Of a stretch of DNA of 64,000 nt, positions 44,800 to 55,548 are shown one piece after another. The DNA lies in NCBI RefSeq assembly GCF_000146165.2, contig NC_004347.2, positions 4,821,029 through 4,885,028 on the forward strand, written 5' to 3'. Every line of letters begins with the position of its first letter. Position 1 is the stretch's first letter. The notes beneath the pieces were generated by a model. That model saw only the letters and a list, made by a program, of their open reading frames with translations. It had not been told where the DNA came from and ran no database searches. This DNA comes from Shewanella oneidensis MR-1 (GTDB lineage Bacteria > Pseudomonadota > Gammaproteobacteria > Enterobacterales > Shewanellaceae). Position numbers and translations under genes: made by a program.

Positions 44800-47568
44800 T
44801 TAGTGGGCCTCATCCCAGTTATCACCAATCCCCGCTTCTGCTAGGAGTTCTACATCCAGATTTGCCGCTTTAGCCATAAGTTCGCACACTTTTTGTTTGA
44901 GCGTCTCGGCTTTATCGGCATCGACCTCGAACACTAATTCGTCGTGGACTTGCATGATCATGGCGATTTCACCTTGGGTATCAGTTTTAATCCAATCGGC
45001 AATACTGATCATCGCTTTTTTGATGATATCTGCGGCAGTACCTTGCATTGGTGCGTTAATGGCCGCCCTTTCGGCAGCTTGACGACGCATTGCATTACGA
45101 TCGCGAATTTCGGGTAAATACAGGCGACGACCGAATAATGTTGATACGTAACCGAGATCAGCCGCACTTGCTCGCGTTTCTTCCATATACCTTAATACTC
45201 CTGGATAACGGGCGAAGTAAGTGTCGATATAGGTTTGCGCTTCGTTGCGCGGAATGTCGAGCTGGCGCGCTAATCCAAAAGCCGACATGCCATAGATAAG
45301 GCCAAAGTTAACGGCCTTAGCGCGGCGACGCTGTTCTGAGGTGACGCTATCAAAGTCGGTGCCAAACACTTCGGCAGCGGTGGCGCGGTGAATGTCTTTA
45401 CCTTCGGCAAAAGCGTTAAGTAGACCTGCATCTTGGGATAAATGCGCCATGATCCGCAATTCAATCTGTGAATAGTCAGCGGCTAAAATTTTACGCCCTT
45501 CTGGGGCAATAAAGGCTTGGCGAATACGACGGCCTTCTACGGTTCGGATCGGAATATTTTGCAGGTTTGGCTCGCTCGATGATAAACGCCCCGTCGCCGC
45601 ATTCGCTTGATGATAGCTAGTATGCACTCGGCCAGTTTTTGCATTCACCATTAAGGGGAGCTTATCGGTATACGTGCTCTTTAATTTTGTTAGGCTGCGA
45701 TGCTCTAAGATCACCTTTGGTAGAGGGAAATCCAATGCTAATTCGACCAGCACTTCTTCGGCGGTGGATGGTGCGCCCTTAGGTGTCTTTTTGATGACCG
45801 GATAGCCCAGCTTTTCAAAAAATAGTACTTGAAGCTGTTTTGGGGAGCTTAAGTTGAATTTTTCACCTGCAATATCATAGGCTTTAGTTTCAAGCTCATC
45901 GATTTTACGCGCGAGTTCTTCACTCTGTTGACCGAGCAACATGCTATCGATAAAGACACCTTGGCGCTCAATATCAGACAGAATATGGATCAGTGGCAGT
46001 TCGATATCTGTAAAGACCGATGCTAATTCAGCTTCTTTTTCGAGCCTTGGCCACAGGTGTTGATGTAGGCGTAGCGTAATATCTGCATCTTCCGCCGCAT
46101 AGGGAGCAGCTGTTTCTAACGAAATTTGGTTAAAGGTCAGCTGTTTCGCTCCTTTGCCAGCAATATCTTCAAAGGCGATATTTTTATGGCCTAGGTATTT
46201 GAGTGCTAAACCGTCCATATCATGGCGTGAAGCAACAGAATTAAACACATAGGATTCGAGCATGGTGTCAAACGCAACACCTTGGAGTGTAATGCCCGCG
46301 TTGGCCAATACACTGATGTCATATTTAAGGTTTTGACCGACTTTTTTAAGCTTGGCATCTTCTAAAATGGGGCGTAATTTTTCGAGCGCAAACTGCTTAT
46401 CTAATTGTTGAGGTGCGCCAACATAATCGTGGGCTAAAGGCAGGTAAGCAGCTTTACCCGCTTCCACGGCGAAGGACATGCCAACCAGTTCGGCGACCAT
46501 ATAGTCAAGGCTCGTGGTCTCGGTATCCACGGCGAACAGTGATGCTTGTTTTAGCTTGGCAATCCACTCATCAAGCTGAGCTTCGGTCAAAATCGTGTCG
46601 TATTGGGTTTCAAGTGCGAGACTTGGCGTAGTGTCTGCTTCGGTTTCTACTGTGGTAGTCGCCGTCGCTATGGTTGCTGGTGCTTTATTATCTAAAATTT
46701 CGGCAAGCCAGCGCTTAAACTCCATTTCGCCGTAGCATTTGATCAGTTCGTCTCGATCTGCGGGTTTGGCGGTAAGCTCATGCCAATCTTGCTCAAGTTC
46801 CACATCGGTTTTAATGGTGGCCAGTTCGTAGGAAAGTCTTAGCATGTCAGCATTATCGATGATCTTCGCCGCCATCGTTTTTGAGCCCCTAAAAGCTAAT
46901 TCAGAGACTTTTTCAGGTTCAGCAAGTAGATTAGCCACGCTTCCGGCACCCGTGAGCATGGCTAAAGCGGTTTTTTCGCCAACACCTGGTAAACCAGGAA
47001 TGTTATCCGCCTTATCGCCCATCAGCGCTAAGAAATCGATAATTCTGTCTGGGCCTACACCATATTTGGCTGCGACTTCTTCTGGCCCCATGATGGTATC
47101 TGTCATGGTGTTGATTAGCGTGATATTTTCATCAACCAATTGCGCCATATCTTTATCACCCGTACTAATGAGCACAGCGCGATTCTCGCGGCTCGCTCGG
47201 CGAGCAATAGTGCCAATGACATCATCTGCCTCTACGCCGGGTATGGAAATGAGGGGCAAGCCTAAGGCGCGAATAATACGGTGTAGCGGCTCGATTTGTG
47301 AGCGTAAATCATCGGGCATGGGTGGGCGATGCGCTTTGTACTCTTGGTATAAGTCATTGCGAAATGTCTTGCCTTTAGCGTCAAATACCACGGCAATATG
47401 GCTAGGCTGGTAACGGCTCAATAAACTGCGGAGCATATTGACTACGCCATAAACTGCCCCAGTTGCTTCGCCCTTTGAGTTTGTCAGATGAGGAGGCGCA
47501 TAATAGGCGCGGTATAAATAAGAAGATCCATCCACAAGAACAAGTGGGTTATTGGCTATGGTCGGCAT
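44800..47568 (-). CDS. polA: DNA polymerase I
   Basis: A 922-residue protein with three domains. The 5'-nuclease (1-290; '[16 protein letters not shown]', '[12 protein letters not shown]') comes first. The 3'-5' exonuclease (about 325-515) has '[13 protein letters not shown]' supplying the DxE metal site, so proofreading is intact. The polymerase domain (about 530-922) has '[18 protein letters not shown]' (motif A), '[20 protein letters not shown]' (motif B) and '[13 protein letters not shown]' (motif C). It repairs gaps and removes RNA primers. spf lies downstream on the same strand. Confidence 0.98.
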   Translation of the reverse strand: MPTIANNPLVLVDGSSYLYRAYYAPPHLTNSKGEATGAVYGVVNMLRSLLSRYQPSHIAVVFDAKGKTFRNDLYQEYKAHRPPMPDDLRSQIEPLHRIIRALGLPLISIPGVEADDVIGTIARRASRENRAVLISTGDKDMAQLVDENITLINTMTDTIMGPEEVAAKYGVGPDRIIDFLALMGDKADNIPGLPGVGEKTALAMLTGAGSVANLLAEPEKVSELAFRGSKTMAAKIIDNADMLRLSYELATIKTDVELEQDWHELTAKPADRDELIKCYGEMEFKRWLAEILDNKAPATIATATTTVETEADTTPSLALETQYDTILTEAQLDEWIAKLKQASLFAVDTETTSLDYMVAELVGMSFAVEAGKAAYLPLAHDYVGAPQQLDKQFALEKLRPILEDAKLKKVGQNLKYDISVLANAGITLQGVAFDTMLESYVFNSVASRHDMDGLALKYLGHKNIAFEDIAGKGAKQLTFNQISLETAAPYAAEDADITLRLHQHLWPRLEKEAELASVFTDIELPLIHILSDIERQGVFIDSMLLGQQSEELARKIDELETKAYDIAGEKFNLSSPKQLQVLFFEKLGYPVIKKTPKGAPSTAEEVLVELALDFPLPKVILEHRSLTKLKSTYTDKLPLMVNAKTGRVHTSYHQANAATGRLSSSEPNLQNIPIRTVEGRRIRQAFIAPEGRKILAADYSQIELRIMAHLSQDAGLLNAFAEGKDIHRATAAEVFGTDFDSVTSEQRRRAKAVNFGLIYGMSAFGLARQLDIPRNEAQTYIDTYFARYPGVLRYMEETRASAADLGYVSTLFGRRLYLPEIRDRNAMRRQAAERAAINAPMQGTAADIIKKAMISIADWIKTDTQGEIAMIMQVHDELVFEVDADKAETLKQKVCELMAKAANLDVELLAEAGIGDNWDEAH

Positions 47569-47953
47569 AAGTAATTTTCGATTATCGATGACTTAGATGG
47601 CGGTAAGCATGCCACAGATGCGGTGTTTCAGCCACGGCAAATTGACTCTCAGCCTGTGGATAACTCTGTGAGTTAAAATGTCAACTGTGAATAATGGCGA
47701 CGATTACGGCTTGGTGCGATATTTTTAAGTTGTTGATTTTTATGTTTTTATAATATTTGTGTGAGTTCGCTACTGTTTCTTGAAAAATCTTCCTGATTTG
47801 TGGATTTTTTATTGACTCCGTAAGATATCTAGAGGCTGGCTGATTTTTCACCGACCGCTAGATTCGACGAACTAAATTAGCATGATTTTTGAGCAGATCA
47901 ACTATTTTATTTACGGTTTGTTAAAACCAAATGACATAAGAAGGATATTTATA
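47569..47953. other. Divergent polA-elbB region
   Basis: The 385 bp between divergent polA and elbB must hold both promoters. I see no additional frame, repeat or RNA structure worth naming. Confidence 0.4.
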
Positions 47954-48610
47954 ATGAAAAAAATCGCAGTATTACTCAGCGGGTGCGGTGTTTTCGATGG
48001 AACAGAGATCCATGAATCGGTTTTAACCCTATTATCTCTATCGAAAGCCGGCGCTCAATATCAGTGTTTTGCTCCTGATATCAATCAGATGCATGTCGTT
48101 AATCACTTCACAGGCGAAGCAGATAACACGGCGACGCGAAATGTGCTGGTTGAATCAGCGCGTATTGCCCGTGGTGATATAAAGGCAACCACAGAACTCG
48201 ATATCACTGCCTTTGATGCGTTAATTATCCCCGGTGGTTTTGGGGCGGCGAAAAACCTGTGTAACTTTGCAACTAATGGTAGTGAGTGCGAGGTTCATCC
48301 ACTCGTCACTGATTTTATTAATGAATTTATTCTTGCGAAAAAGCCCGTGGGCTTTATTTGTATCGCACCTATGATGATCCCACGTTTATACGGACATGGC
48401 GCAAAGGGCACTATTGGTAATGATGTGGATACGGTCGCGGCATTTAATCTTATGGGTGGCAGCCATCACGCAGCGACAGTGCATGATATCGTGGTGGATG
48501 AAGCGAATAAGATTGTCAGTACTCCCGCATATATGCTGGCGGGTAATATTGCAGAGGCCCACTCAGGGATTGAAAAGCTCGTCGCTAAAGTGTTGCAACT
48601 AGTTAAATAA
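47954..48610 (+). CDS. elbB: ElbB (glyoxalase ElbB / DJ-1-PfpI superfamily)
   Basis: A 218-residue protein. I choose ATG 47954 (MKKIAVLLSGCGVFDGTEI), with AAGG upstream, over the frame start at 47882. The signature 'VLLSGCGVFDGTEIHESVL' is followed by 'DALIIPGGFGAAKNL' and the nucleophile-elbow region 'PVGFICIAPMMIP' with its Cys. ElbB belongs to the class I glutamine amidotransferase-like superfamily and has been associated with isoprenoid formation and weak glyoxalase activity; its physiological role is unsettled. It stands alone, convergent with glpG. Confidence 0.93.
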   Translation: MKKIAVLLSGCGVFDGTEIHESVLTLLSLSKAGAQYQCFAPDINQMHVVNHFTGEADNTATRNVLVESARIARGDIKATTELDITAFDALIIPGGFGAAKNLCNFATNGSECEVHPLVTDFINEFILAKKPVGFICIAPMMIPRLYGHGAKGTIGNDVDTVAAFNLMGGSHHAATVHDIVVDEANKIVSTPAYMLAGNIAEAHSGIEKLVAKVLQLVK

Positions 48611-48625
48611 TTGCGCCTAAACACG

Positions 48626-48652
48626 GCAAGGTAAGCGATTCGCTTACCTTGC
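48626..48652. terminator. Stem-loop between elbB and glpG
   Basis: GCAAGGTAAGCG / CGCTTACCTTGC is a perfect 12-bp stem between convergent genes. No T-run follows on either strand, so it may be an mRNA-end structure rather than a strict intrinsic terminator. Confidence 0.5.
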
Positions 48653-48689
48653 ATGTGTGTATCAGAGTATGGAAATCAATATCGGGAAA

Positions 48690-49532
48690 TTATTGGACGT
48701 ACTTACTGCGGCTATCAAACCAGCCTTGGGCTAGACCAATCAGCAAACCGCCAATATGGGCACCATTTGCGACTGAAATACCTAAAAAATCCGTAAAGCC
48801 CAACGCCAGCCAAATCAGCATAAACCCCATATAGGATGGCGGTAAACCAATGCCCGCCTCTGGTTTACGTAGCCCCATGACCCAAGTGTAACCCGCAACC
48901 GCATAGACCACACCCGACAGTCCGCCAAAGTTGGGGCCGCTGACATAGTATTGGACGACATTGGGCAAAGTGCCAGCCACCAGCAAGAGGATAAGGAGTG
49001 GTGCAGTACCTATGCGAGTCTCAATTTTTCCACCCAGATACCACCACCAAAGTAGGTTGAAGATGATATGCATGGCCGAAAAGTGCAGCAGGCTCGGGGT
49101 AAAGACACGCCAAAATTGGCTAACACCCGTGCCAGGCACTGCACCAAAATAAGAAAGTGCTTGGTAAACAGGGCTGGCAAAGCCTAAATTCATGGCGGCA
49201 TAAATCAGTGTGCAGAGGCCAAAAATAATTAGAGTGATAGGGCCTGCGCCAGTGATAAATTGGGTAAAAAGCTGTAATGATGGTGCGCCATAATCGAGCT
49301 TAGCATTGGTATCACCGTGCTCCCATGAGGCTTGCAAGTATTTGTTATCGTAAGGATGAGCGATAAAGTGAGCGAATTCTTTACGGGCTTGCTCAACATC
49401 TTGCTCGCGAAGAACCAGAATCGCGACTCCCTGCGGCAACGGCTGAATTTGGCAGTCAATGCGTTCACCTTTAAGGTAATCGACAAAGGCCTGCGCAGCG
49501 CGGCTATTAGGGAGTCTGCCAATCTCTATCAT
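48690..49532 (-). CDS. glpG: Rhomboid protease GlpG
   Basis: A 280-residue inner-membrane protease. An N-terminal cytoplasmic domain (1-80) is followed by six membrane helices. The catalytic Ser is in 'NFGGLSGVVYAVAGY' and the His in 'VANGAHIGGLLIG', with the conserved 'MHIIFNLLWWWYLGG' segment before them. It cleaves transmembrane substrates within the bilayer. Its ATG overlaps the stop of glpE, indicating coupled translation. Confidence 0.95.
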   Translation of the reverse strand: MIEIGRLPNSRAAQAFVDYLKGERIDCQIQPLPQGVAILVLREQDVEQARKEFAHFIAHPYDNKYLQASWEHGDTNAKLDYGAPSLQLFTQFITGAGPITLIIFGLCTLIYAAMNLGFASPVYQALSYFGAVPGTGVSQFWRVFTPSLLHFSAMHIIFNLLWWWYLGGKIETRIGTAPLLILLLVAGTLPNVVQYYVSGPNFGGLSGVVYAVAGYTWVMGLRKPEAGIGLPPSYMGFMLIWLALGFTDFLGISVANGAHIGGLLIGLAQGWFDSRSKYVQ

Positions 49533-49834
49533 GCATTGGCCTCATGCCAAGCACTGAAGCCACCATCGAGACTATACACATCATCAAAACCTTGCTCGCA
49601 GAGATACTGCGCGGCATTTTGGCTACTGATGCCATGGTAACAAACCACCACTAAGGGTCGATCCATATCTGCTTGGCCAATAAAGTGTGCGAGATTCTCG
49701 TTATTCAAATTAAATGCGCCATCTATATGGCCATTGTTAAAGCTATTTCCATCGCGAATATCGACGATTTGCACTGACTTTGCCTCGGTCATTTGTACTA
49801 ACTGATTGACGCTTAAGTGTTTAAAAGAAGACAT
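49529..49834 (-). CDS. glpE: Thiosulfate sulfurtransferase GlpE
   Basis: A 101-residue single-domain rhodanese. I choose ATG 49832-49834 (MSSFKHLSVNQLV) with an AGGG site; the longer frame adds 29 residues not found in GlpE. The active-site loop 'VVCYHGISSQN' carries the catalytic Cys, and 'VDIRDGNSFNNGHIDGAFNL' is the rhodanese N-terminal motif. It transfers sulfur from thiosulfate to cyanide or thioredoxin in vitro. It is in a glpE-glpG operon. Confidence 0.93.
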   Translation of the reverse strand: MSSFKHLSVNQLVQMTEAKSVQIVDIRDGNSFNNGHIDGAFNLNNENLAHFIGQADMDRPLVVVCYHGISSQNAAQYLCEQGFDDVYSLDGGFSAWHEANA

Positions 49835-49932
49835 AATAAACCCTGAAATAACGAAAAATGGATAAGCGATAGGATTAGTGTGCAACAAGGGGCTGCATGT
49901 GTACAGCCCCATGATTGGCATAGCTAAGGGAA

Positions 49933-50958
49933 TTAATCCCAGCTGAGGATGACTTTACCCGATTGGCCCGAGCCCATAGCGTCGAAGCCTTTTTGGAAAT
50001 CATCAATTTTGTAGTGATGGGTAATGATGGGCGAAATATCTAAGCCAGATTGGATAAGGCTTGCCATCTTGTACCAGGTTTCGAACATTTCACGACCGTA
50101 AATGCCTTTAATGACCAAACCTTTGAAGATCACTTTGCTCCAATCAATGGCCATTTCGCCACCCGGAATACCGAGCATCGCGATTTTGCCACCGTGGTTC
50201 ATGGTATCTAACATGGCACGGAAGGCAGAAGGTACGCCAGACATTTCTAAGCCGACGTCAAACCCTTCGGTCATGCCGAGTTCTTTCATCACGTCTTTGA
50301 GGTTTTCTTGAGCAACGTTTACGGCACGTGTGGCACCCATTTTACGGGCCAGTTCTAAACGGTATTCGTTAACGTCGGTGATCACTACATGGCGCGCACC
50401 AACGTGGCGACATACGGCCGCAGCCATAATACCGATAGGACCCGCGCCAGTAATCAACACATCTTCGCCCACTAAGTCGAATGACAGTGCCGTGTGTACT
50501 GCGTTACCGAATGGATCAAAGATAGAGGCTAAATCGTCGCTGATATCATCGGGGATTTTGAAGGCGTTAAACGCTGGGATCACTAAGTATTCGGCAAATG
50601 AACCTTCGCGGTTTACACCCACACCTGAGGTGTTACGGCATAAGTGGGTGCGACCCGCGCGGCAGTTACGGCAGTGGCCGCAGGTGATATGGCCTTCGCC
50701 AGAAACACGGTCACCAATGTTAAAGCCGCGAACTTCTTGCCCGATATCAACCACTTCTCCCACATACTCGTGACCTACCACCATAGGCACAGGAATGGTT
50801 TTTTGTGACCATTCGTCCCAGTTGTAGATGTGCATGTCGGTGCCGCAAATGGCGGTCTTTTTAATCTTGATCAGTAGATCGTTATGGCCCATTTCAGGCT
50901 TAGGCGCATCGACTAACCAAATGCCTTTTTCGGCTTTTAACTTGCTTAGTGCTTTCAT
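49933..50958 (-). CDS. tdh: L-threonine 3-dehydrogenase
   Basis: A 341-residue zinc- and NAD-dependent medium-chain dehydrogenase. The catalytic zinc region is '[15 protein letters not shown]' and '[12 protein letters not shown]'. The structural zinc cysteines are in '[15 protein letters not shown]', and the NAD-binding glycines in '[13 protein letters not shown]'. It oxidises threonine to 2-amino-3-ketobutyrate, which Kbl, encoded 11 bp upstream, cleaves to glycine and acetyl-CoA. Length equals that of enteric Tdh. Confidence 0.97.
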   Translation of the reverse strand: MKALSKLKAEKGIWLVDAPKPEMGHNDLLIKIKKTAICGTDMHIYNWDEWSQKTIPVPMVVGHEYVGEVVDIGQEVRGFNIGDRVSGEGHITCGHCRNCRAGRTHLCRNTSGVGVNREGSFAEYLVIPAFNAFKIPDDISDDLASIFDPFGNAVHTALSFDLVGEDVLITGAGPIGIMAAAVCRHVGARHVVITDVNEYRLELARKMGATRAVNVAQENLKDVMKELGMTEGFDVGLEMSGVPSAFRAMLDTMNHGGKIAMLGIPGGEMAIDWSKVIFKGLVIKGIYGREMFETWYKMASLIQSGLDISPIITHHYKIDDFQKGFDAMGSGQSGKVILSWD

Positions 50959-50969
50959 ATTGTAGGGTC

Positions 50970-52163
50970 CTAAATAATCGCCATTTCTTTAGCAATACGG
51001 GTAAAGGCTTCAATCGCTTTGTCGAGTTGTTCACGGGTGTGAGCCGCCGACATTTGCGTACGGATACGGGCTTGTCCCTTTGGTACCACAGGGAAGGAGA
51101 AGCCAATCACGTAGATATGTTCTGCTAATAAGCGGTTAGCGAAGTCGCTTGCCAGTTTGGCATCGCCAATCATCACTGGGATAATCGCGTGGTCGGCACC
51201 GCCTAAGGTAAAGCCTGCCGCGGACATTTTTTCACGGAAATATCGGCTGTTTTCCCATACCGATTCGCGTAGCGCTTGGCCTGATTTGAGCATTTCTAAC
51301 ACATGGATAGACGCTGTCACAATCGAAGGCGCTAATGAGTTAGAAAACAGGTATGGGCGAGAGCGTTGACGTAACCAGTCGATGACTTCTTTTTTACCTG
51401 AAGTGAAACCGCCTGATGCACCGCCTAAGGCTTTGCCTAAGGTGCCGGTGATGATGTCGACACGACCCATCACGCCGCAGTGTTCGTGGGAGCCGCGACC
51501 ATTTTGGCCAACAAAACCGACAGCATGAGAGTCGTCAACCATCACAAGTGCGCCGTATTTATCGGCTAAGTCACACACTCCTTGCAGGTTGGCGATTACG
51601 CCGTCCATTGAGAACACGCCGTCAGTGGCGATCAAAATATTGCGCGCACCCGCTGCTTTGGCGGCGATCAATTGCGTCTCTAAATCCGCCATATCGTTGT
51701 TAGCGTAACGGAAACGTTTGGCCTTACATAAACGCACACCATCGATGATTGAGGCATGGTTTAAGGCGTCGGAGATAATCGCATCTTCGGCATCTAACAG
51801 GGTTTCAAACAAGCCTGCATTGGCGTCAAAGCATGAAGAATACAAAATAGTGTCTTCCATGCCGAGGAACTCACTCAGGCTGGCTTCGAGCTGTTTGTGA
51901 ATGTCTTGGGTGCCGCAAATAAAGCGTACTGACGCCATACCAAAGCCGTGGCTATCTAAACCTTGTTGGGCGGCTTTGATGAGTTCTGGATGATTGGCTA
52001 GGCCTAGATAGTTGTTAGCGCAAAAGTTAACAACTTCTTGGTGATTAACTTGAATGGCAGTCTGTTGCGGTGAAGCAATAATGCGCTCGCTTTTATATAA
52101 ACCTTCGGCTTTAACATCAGCAAGCTGTTGATTAATTTGTGCGTAGAATGAGGTTGAGGCCAC
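50970..52163 (-). CDS. kbl: 2-amino-3-ketobutyrate CoA ligase
   Basis: A 397-residue PLP enzyme of the alpha-oxoamine synthase family. The PLP lysine is in '[16 protein letters not shown]', the cofactor-binding Asp/His in '[14 protein letters not shown]', and '[18 protein letters not shown]' is the N-terminal signature. It converts 2-amino-3-ketobutyrate plus CoA into glycine and acetyl-CoA and is the first gene of the kbl-tdh threonine catabolic operon. Confidence 0.97.
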   Translation of the reverse strand: MASTSFYAQINQQLADVKAEGLYKSERIIASPQQTAIQVNHQEVVNFCANNYLGLANHPELIKAAQQGLDSHGFGMASVRFICGTQDIHKQLEASLSEFLGMEDTILYSSCFDANAGLFETLLDAEDAIISDALNHASIIDGVRLCKAKRFRYANNDMADLETQLIAAKAAGARNILIATDGVFSMDGVIANLQGVCDLADKYGALVMVDDSHAVGFVGQNGRGSHEHCGVMGRVDIITGTLGKALGGASGGFTSGKKEVIDWLRQRSRPYLFSNSLAPSIVTASIHVLEMLKSGQALRESVWENSRYFREKMSAAGFTLGGADHAIIPVMIGDAKLASDFANRLLAEHIYVIGFSFPVVPKGQARIRTQMSAAHTREQLDKAIEAFTRIAKEMAII

Positions 52164-52390
52164 CTGATATCTCCTTAGTTAACTTTATTCTGATTCTGGG
52201 AGTTGCGGCATTCTAACGCTAAACCCTATCGGCCTACAGCCTTTTTTTCATGCAGCTTAGCCAGATAAATTAGTTTAGGGCTAAAGGCGTCGTTACATTA
52301 TAAAAACTAATGCTTAACATTATTTGCCGCACTGTGGTTTTATTTGATCGTGAGAAATGATTGAGATTAGCGATGGCAAGCAATAAGGCC

Positions 52391-52431
52391 GCATTTAGCA
52401 CACATAACGTGTTGAGTTTAGTGCTAAATGC
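52391..52431. repeat. Stem-loop downstream of the TetR gene
   Basis: GCATTTAGCAC (52391-52401) is repeated inverted at 52421-52431 with a 19-nt loop, just after the TetR-family gene (ends 52449, minus strand). No T-run follows. It may be an mRNA-end structure. The rest of 52164-52448 shows nothing further. Confidence 0.45.
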
Positions 52432-52448
52432 GAAATGGCGGGAATCGT

Positions 52449-53096
52449 TTAGAGAGATTCTTGAGTAGCGAGCTCATGATAATGTTGTTCTAGGCGACTA
52501 AAGGTCGCTTGGGATGTCGGCGTGGCATAAGCTTTAAAAATCATCAATACCCGCAATACCCCTTCGTACAAAATGCCTTTAGTGATGGTGGAAGTGCTTG
52601 ATTGGGTAAGTTGATAACCAATCCAAAAACTCACAATCATCTTGATAGTATCGGCAAGTGCGGTGATTTTATCGTTATCGATATTTAAAAAACCATCCTG
52701 CTTGAGTTTACCGAGCACGTGACTCGAGCGTGTTAGCACTTGCTGCTGAGCATGTAGATAACGACTCTTCAATTCTTCATCTCGGGCCAGAATATCGGCC
52801 AAATTGGCGTACATAAAACGGAATTGCCACAGGGTGTAAAACATCGCATCAAAATAGCCGATCAGTTGCTCTACATTGACTTGCTCGCCCTCATAGGGCT
52901 GAAAACCCGATTCGAGGTGCGCCTCGTAGAGACTGAAAATCGAGCGAATAATATCTTCCTTATTACGGAAGTGATAATAAAGATTCCCGGGACTCATATT
53001 CATGTGAGCGGCAATATGATTGGTGGTGATATTTCGTTCGCCATGTTCATTGAATAGCTCAAGGCTGGCGTAAATAATTTTGTCGCGGGTTTTCAT
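52449..53096 (-). CDS. TetR-family transcriptional regulator
   Basis: A 215-residue regulator. The N-terminal helix-turn-helix is residues about 10-55 ('IIYASLELFNEHGERNITTN', 'HIAAHMNMSPGNLYYHFRNK'), and the ligand domain is helical. The pattern 'MNMSPGNLYYHFRNKEDI' is typical of the TetR HTH. The ligand and targets are unknown. It is divergent from waaA, so LPS genes are conceivable targets, but no operator was identified. Confidence 0.9.
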   Translation of the reverse strand: MKTRDKIIYASLELFNEHGERNITTNHIAAHMNMSPGNLYYHFRNKEDIIRSIFSLYEAHLESGFQPYEGEQVNVEQLIGYFDAMFYTLWQFRFMYANLADILARDEELKSRYLHAQQQVLTRSSHVLGKLKQDGFLNIDNDKITALADTIKMIVSFWIGYQLTQSSTSTITKGILYEGVLRVLMIFKAYATPTSQATFSRLEQHYHELATQESL

Positions 53097-53396
53097 ATGT
53101 TTTCCAAGTGGCTAGTGAACGCTATATCCCCAAAAAACCTGAAGATGCTGCAACTCGTACCTTTAGGTTATTTGGATATAAAATTGATTAAAAAAGGCTA
53201 ACCAACGACCGCTACACTGCTGGTAAATTATCCCTAATTTAAAATCGCATGAATTGAGCTCAACGAACAAAAATTCAATACAATTGGTATACGCAAACAA
53301 CTTCGAGAGGCTGAAACTCGTATCTTGAGGTCGCTTGGGCATATTATGCTAACATTGCCACTATTCATCAGGCAAAAACTCATAAGCACGATTTTT
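53097..53396. other. Divergent TetR-waaA region
   Basis: A 300-bp gap holding both promoters. No clear dyad operator or small gene was found. Confidence 0.4.
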
Positions 53397-54671
53397 ATGA
53401 ATCGATTTTTTTACAGTGCGCTGCTATATCTTTTATCTCCACTACTTCTTGCCTATTTGGCTTTTCGAGCCATTAAAAGCCCCGATTATCGTGGTCGTTG
53501 GGGGGAACGCTTCGGATTAGCCCAACTTAAACCGACGGATTTACTAATCCACTCGGTGTCGATGGGTGAAACACTCGCGGCCATTCCCTTGATCCGTTTG
53601 ATTATGCAAATGCACCCTGAGCTAAGCATTACGGTTACCACCACCAGTCCCACGGGTTCTGCCGAGGTACGCAAAGCCTTTGGCGACCAAGTTCAGCACT
53701 GTTATTTGCCCTTCGATTTGCCTTGGTGTGTGAGCCGTTTTCTGCGCCAGTTGTCCCCTAAATGGTGCATCATAATGGAAACTGAGTTGTGGCCGAATCT
53801 GGTGGAGCTAGCGGCTAAGCGCGGCGTGCGCTTGATGCTCGCCAATGCCAGGCTGTCGGCTAAATCGGCGGCGCAATATGCAAAGCGTTCGCAATTAAGC
53901 CGCCCTATGCTGCAACGCTTAGATGTGATTGCGGTGCAGACTCAAGCCGAGGCGCAGCGTTTTATCGACCTTGGGGTTGCTGCTGACAGAGTGACTGTTT
54001 GCGGCAGTTTGAAGTTTGATTTGAGTATTACGCCCGATCGCTTAACCCTAGCGCGAGAGCTTCGGCAGACTTGGGGGAAAGAGACTGCGCCCGTGTGGGT
54101 GGCGGGCAGTGTCCATCCCGGTGAGTTTGATGCCATGTTAAGCGCCCATAAACGGTTGCTCGCCAAGTGGCCCGAGGCGCTGCTGATCATTGCGCCGCGT
54201 CACCCTGAGCAGTTTGCGGCGGTGGCAGATGTTGTCGCTCGCCAAGGTTTTGAATATGTGCGCCGCAGTGACGCTCAAGCGATTACTGCCACGACGCAAG
54301 TGCTGGTGGGCGATACCATGGGTGAACTATTAACCTTTTATGGCGCGGCCGATCAAGCCTTTGTTGGCGGTACTTTGATTGAAAATGGCGGCCATAATCC
54401 CTTAGAACCCGTGGCCATGGGTGTACCTGTAATGGTGGGGCCGAATCATTGGGACTTTGCCCAAATTACTCAAATGCTGGCAGATGCGGGGGGCTTGCGG
54501 ATTGTGAGTTCAGGGCAAGAGTTGGCTGAAAACTTGATCCAGTATTTTAAGCAGCCAGTGTTATGCCAGCAAGCGGCAAAAGCTGGTCTTGCCGTGGTGG
54601 AAGCCAATCGCGGTGCTTTGCAGCGTCAGTTTGCTCTCGCCGAATTGTTACTCACGCGCCAAACAGCCTAA
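53397..54671 (+). CDS. waaA: Kdo transferase WaaA (KdtA)
   Basis: A 424-residue membrane-anchored glycosyltransferase. I choose ATG 53397 (MNRFFYSALLYLLSP) because the N-terminal anchor begins there, as in the family. 'YRGRWGERFG', 'LIHSVSMGETLAAIPLI' and 'METELWPNL' are WaaA hallmarks, and 'FVGGTLIENGGHNPLEPVA' contains the conserved GGHN/EP donor site. It attaches Kdo to lipid IVA. In Shewanella the sugar is known to be replaced by 8-amino-Kdo, which this enzyme would then transfer. It converges with kdkA. Confidence 0.95.
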   Translation: MNRFFYSALLYLLSPLLLAYLAFRAIKSPDYRGRWGERFGLAQLKPTDLLIHSVSMGETLAAIPLIRLIMQMHPELSITVTTTSPTGSAEVRKAFGDQVQHCYLPFDLPWCVSRFLRQLSPKWCIIMETELWPNLVELAAKRGVRLMLANARLSAKSAAQYAKRSQLSRPMLQRLDVIAVQTQAEAQRFIDLGVAADRVTVCGSLKFDLSITPDRLTLARELRQTWGKETAPVWVAGSVHPGEFDAMLSAHKRLLAKWPEALLIIAPRHPEQFAAVADVVARQGFEYVRRSDAQAITATTQVLVGDTMGELLTFYGAADQAFVGGTLIENGGHNPLEPVAMGVPVMVGPNHWDFAQITQMLADAGGLRIVSSGQELAENLIQYFKQPVLCQQAAKAGLAVVEANRGALQRQFALAELLLTRQTA

Positions 54672-54686
54672 CGCTGTCTGGTATTG

Positions 54687-55439
54687 TTAGACTTTAGGGA
54701 CTACTGCGTGGTAGCCCTCGAGCAATGCAGCCCAGTTAGCGGGGGTAAAGGCAAGTGTTGGCTGCTTACCTTGTTCTTTATTAAACGAGCGTAGCAGCCG
54801 ATCAAGGTTCGCCTTTTGCCATTTGGCATTAGGCGTTTTAAGTTCACCGCGGTCAAAATCAATCAGATAGAAGCGCTCTTGCGCACTGTCCGTTTGCTGC
54901 GGTTGCCACAAAATATTCTTCGCGTTCAAGTCGGCATGGTAAACCCCACGGCGATGAAACTGCGCAATGGTCGCGCCTAGTGCATGCCATTGTGCTTGAG
55001 TCATAGTGCCTTTAGTTAACTTGGCGACCAAGTCTTCGGCACCATCGACCCGCTCAATAATAATGTCGGCACGGTAAAACAGGCCATCGCGCACAATATT
55101 GGCGGCGATGGGTTTAGGCACGGCAAATTGTTCGCGGTAAAGCGCATCGAGCAACCTTAATTCGCCCATGGCGCGAGTGTTTTCAAGCCCCGTGTAGAAG
55201 TAAGCGTCTTTACTGAATTTTTCCATCATGCCGCCGCGCCAGTAATGCCGCAGTACCCAATGACTGTGCTCAAATGCTACAAACCAAGTGGTATAGCGGC
55301 CCTTGGATGACCCCACAACTGCAGATTTTTCGCGCCAAAAATCGACCGAGAACCAAGCCGGCGTGATGTCCTCTGGCGTATCTTGGCAAAGTGCCATATA
55401 GCCATTGGCAGTATTTATGATTTTGATTTGTGCGTTCAT
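54687..55439 (-). CDS. kdkA: 3-deoxy-D-manno-octulosonic acid kinase
   Basis: A 250-residue protein-kinase-like sugar kinase. 'WVLRHYWRGGMMEKFSKDAY' and the ATP-site Glu region are followed by the catalytic loop 'HRRGVYHADLNAKNILW' (Asp base, Asn) and 'FYLIDFDRGEL' (the DFD metal site). It phosphorylates the inner-core Kdo, usually when only one Kdo is present. Its convergent placement next to waaA matches that role and is consistent with a single (8-amino-)Kdo core. Confidence 0.92.
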   Translation of the reverse strand: MNAQIKIINTANGYMALCQDTPEDITPAWFSVDFWREKSAVVGSSKGRYTTWFVAFEHSHWVLRHYWRGGMMEKFSKDAYFYTGLENTRAMGELRLLDALYREQFAVPKPIAANIVRDGLFYRADIIIERVDGAEDLVAKLTKGTMTQAQWHALGATIAQFHRRGVYHADLNAKNILWQPQQTDSAQERFYLIDFDRGELKTPNAKWQKANLDRLLRSFNKEQGKQPTLAFTPANWAALLEGYHAVVPKV

Positions 55440-55548
55440 CGGAGATTTGTTGACTTAAGCGTGGCACCTGCGGCCATTCTACATTAAGATCCTCAGCTTG
55501 CGCCAAATAACCTTAAGGGCTATTCGCTTGAGTTTAGATATTAACACC

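Noticed and set aside
46844..47413. 189-codon plus-strand frame inside polA
   Set aside because: Antisense shadow of the 5'-nuclease domain; Ser-rich composition typical of antisense translation.
53097..53396. Search for a TetR operator in the divergent region
   Set aside because: No convincing palindrome was found; reported only as a gap.
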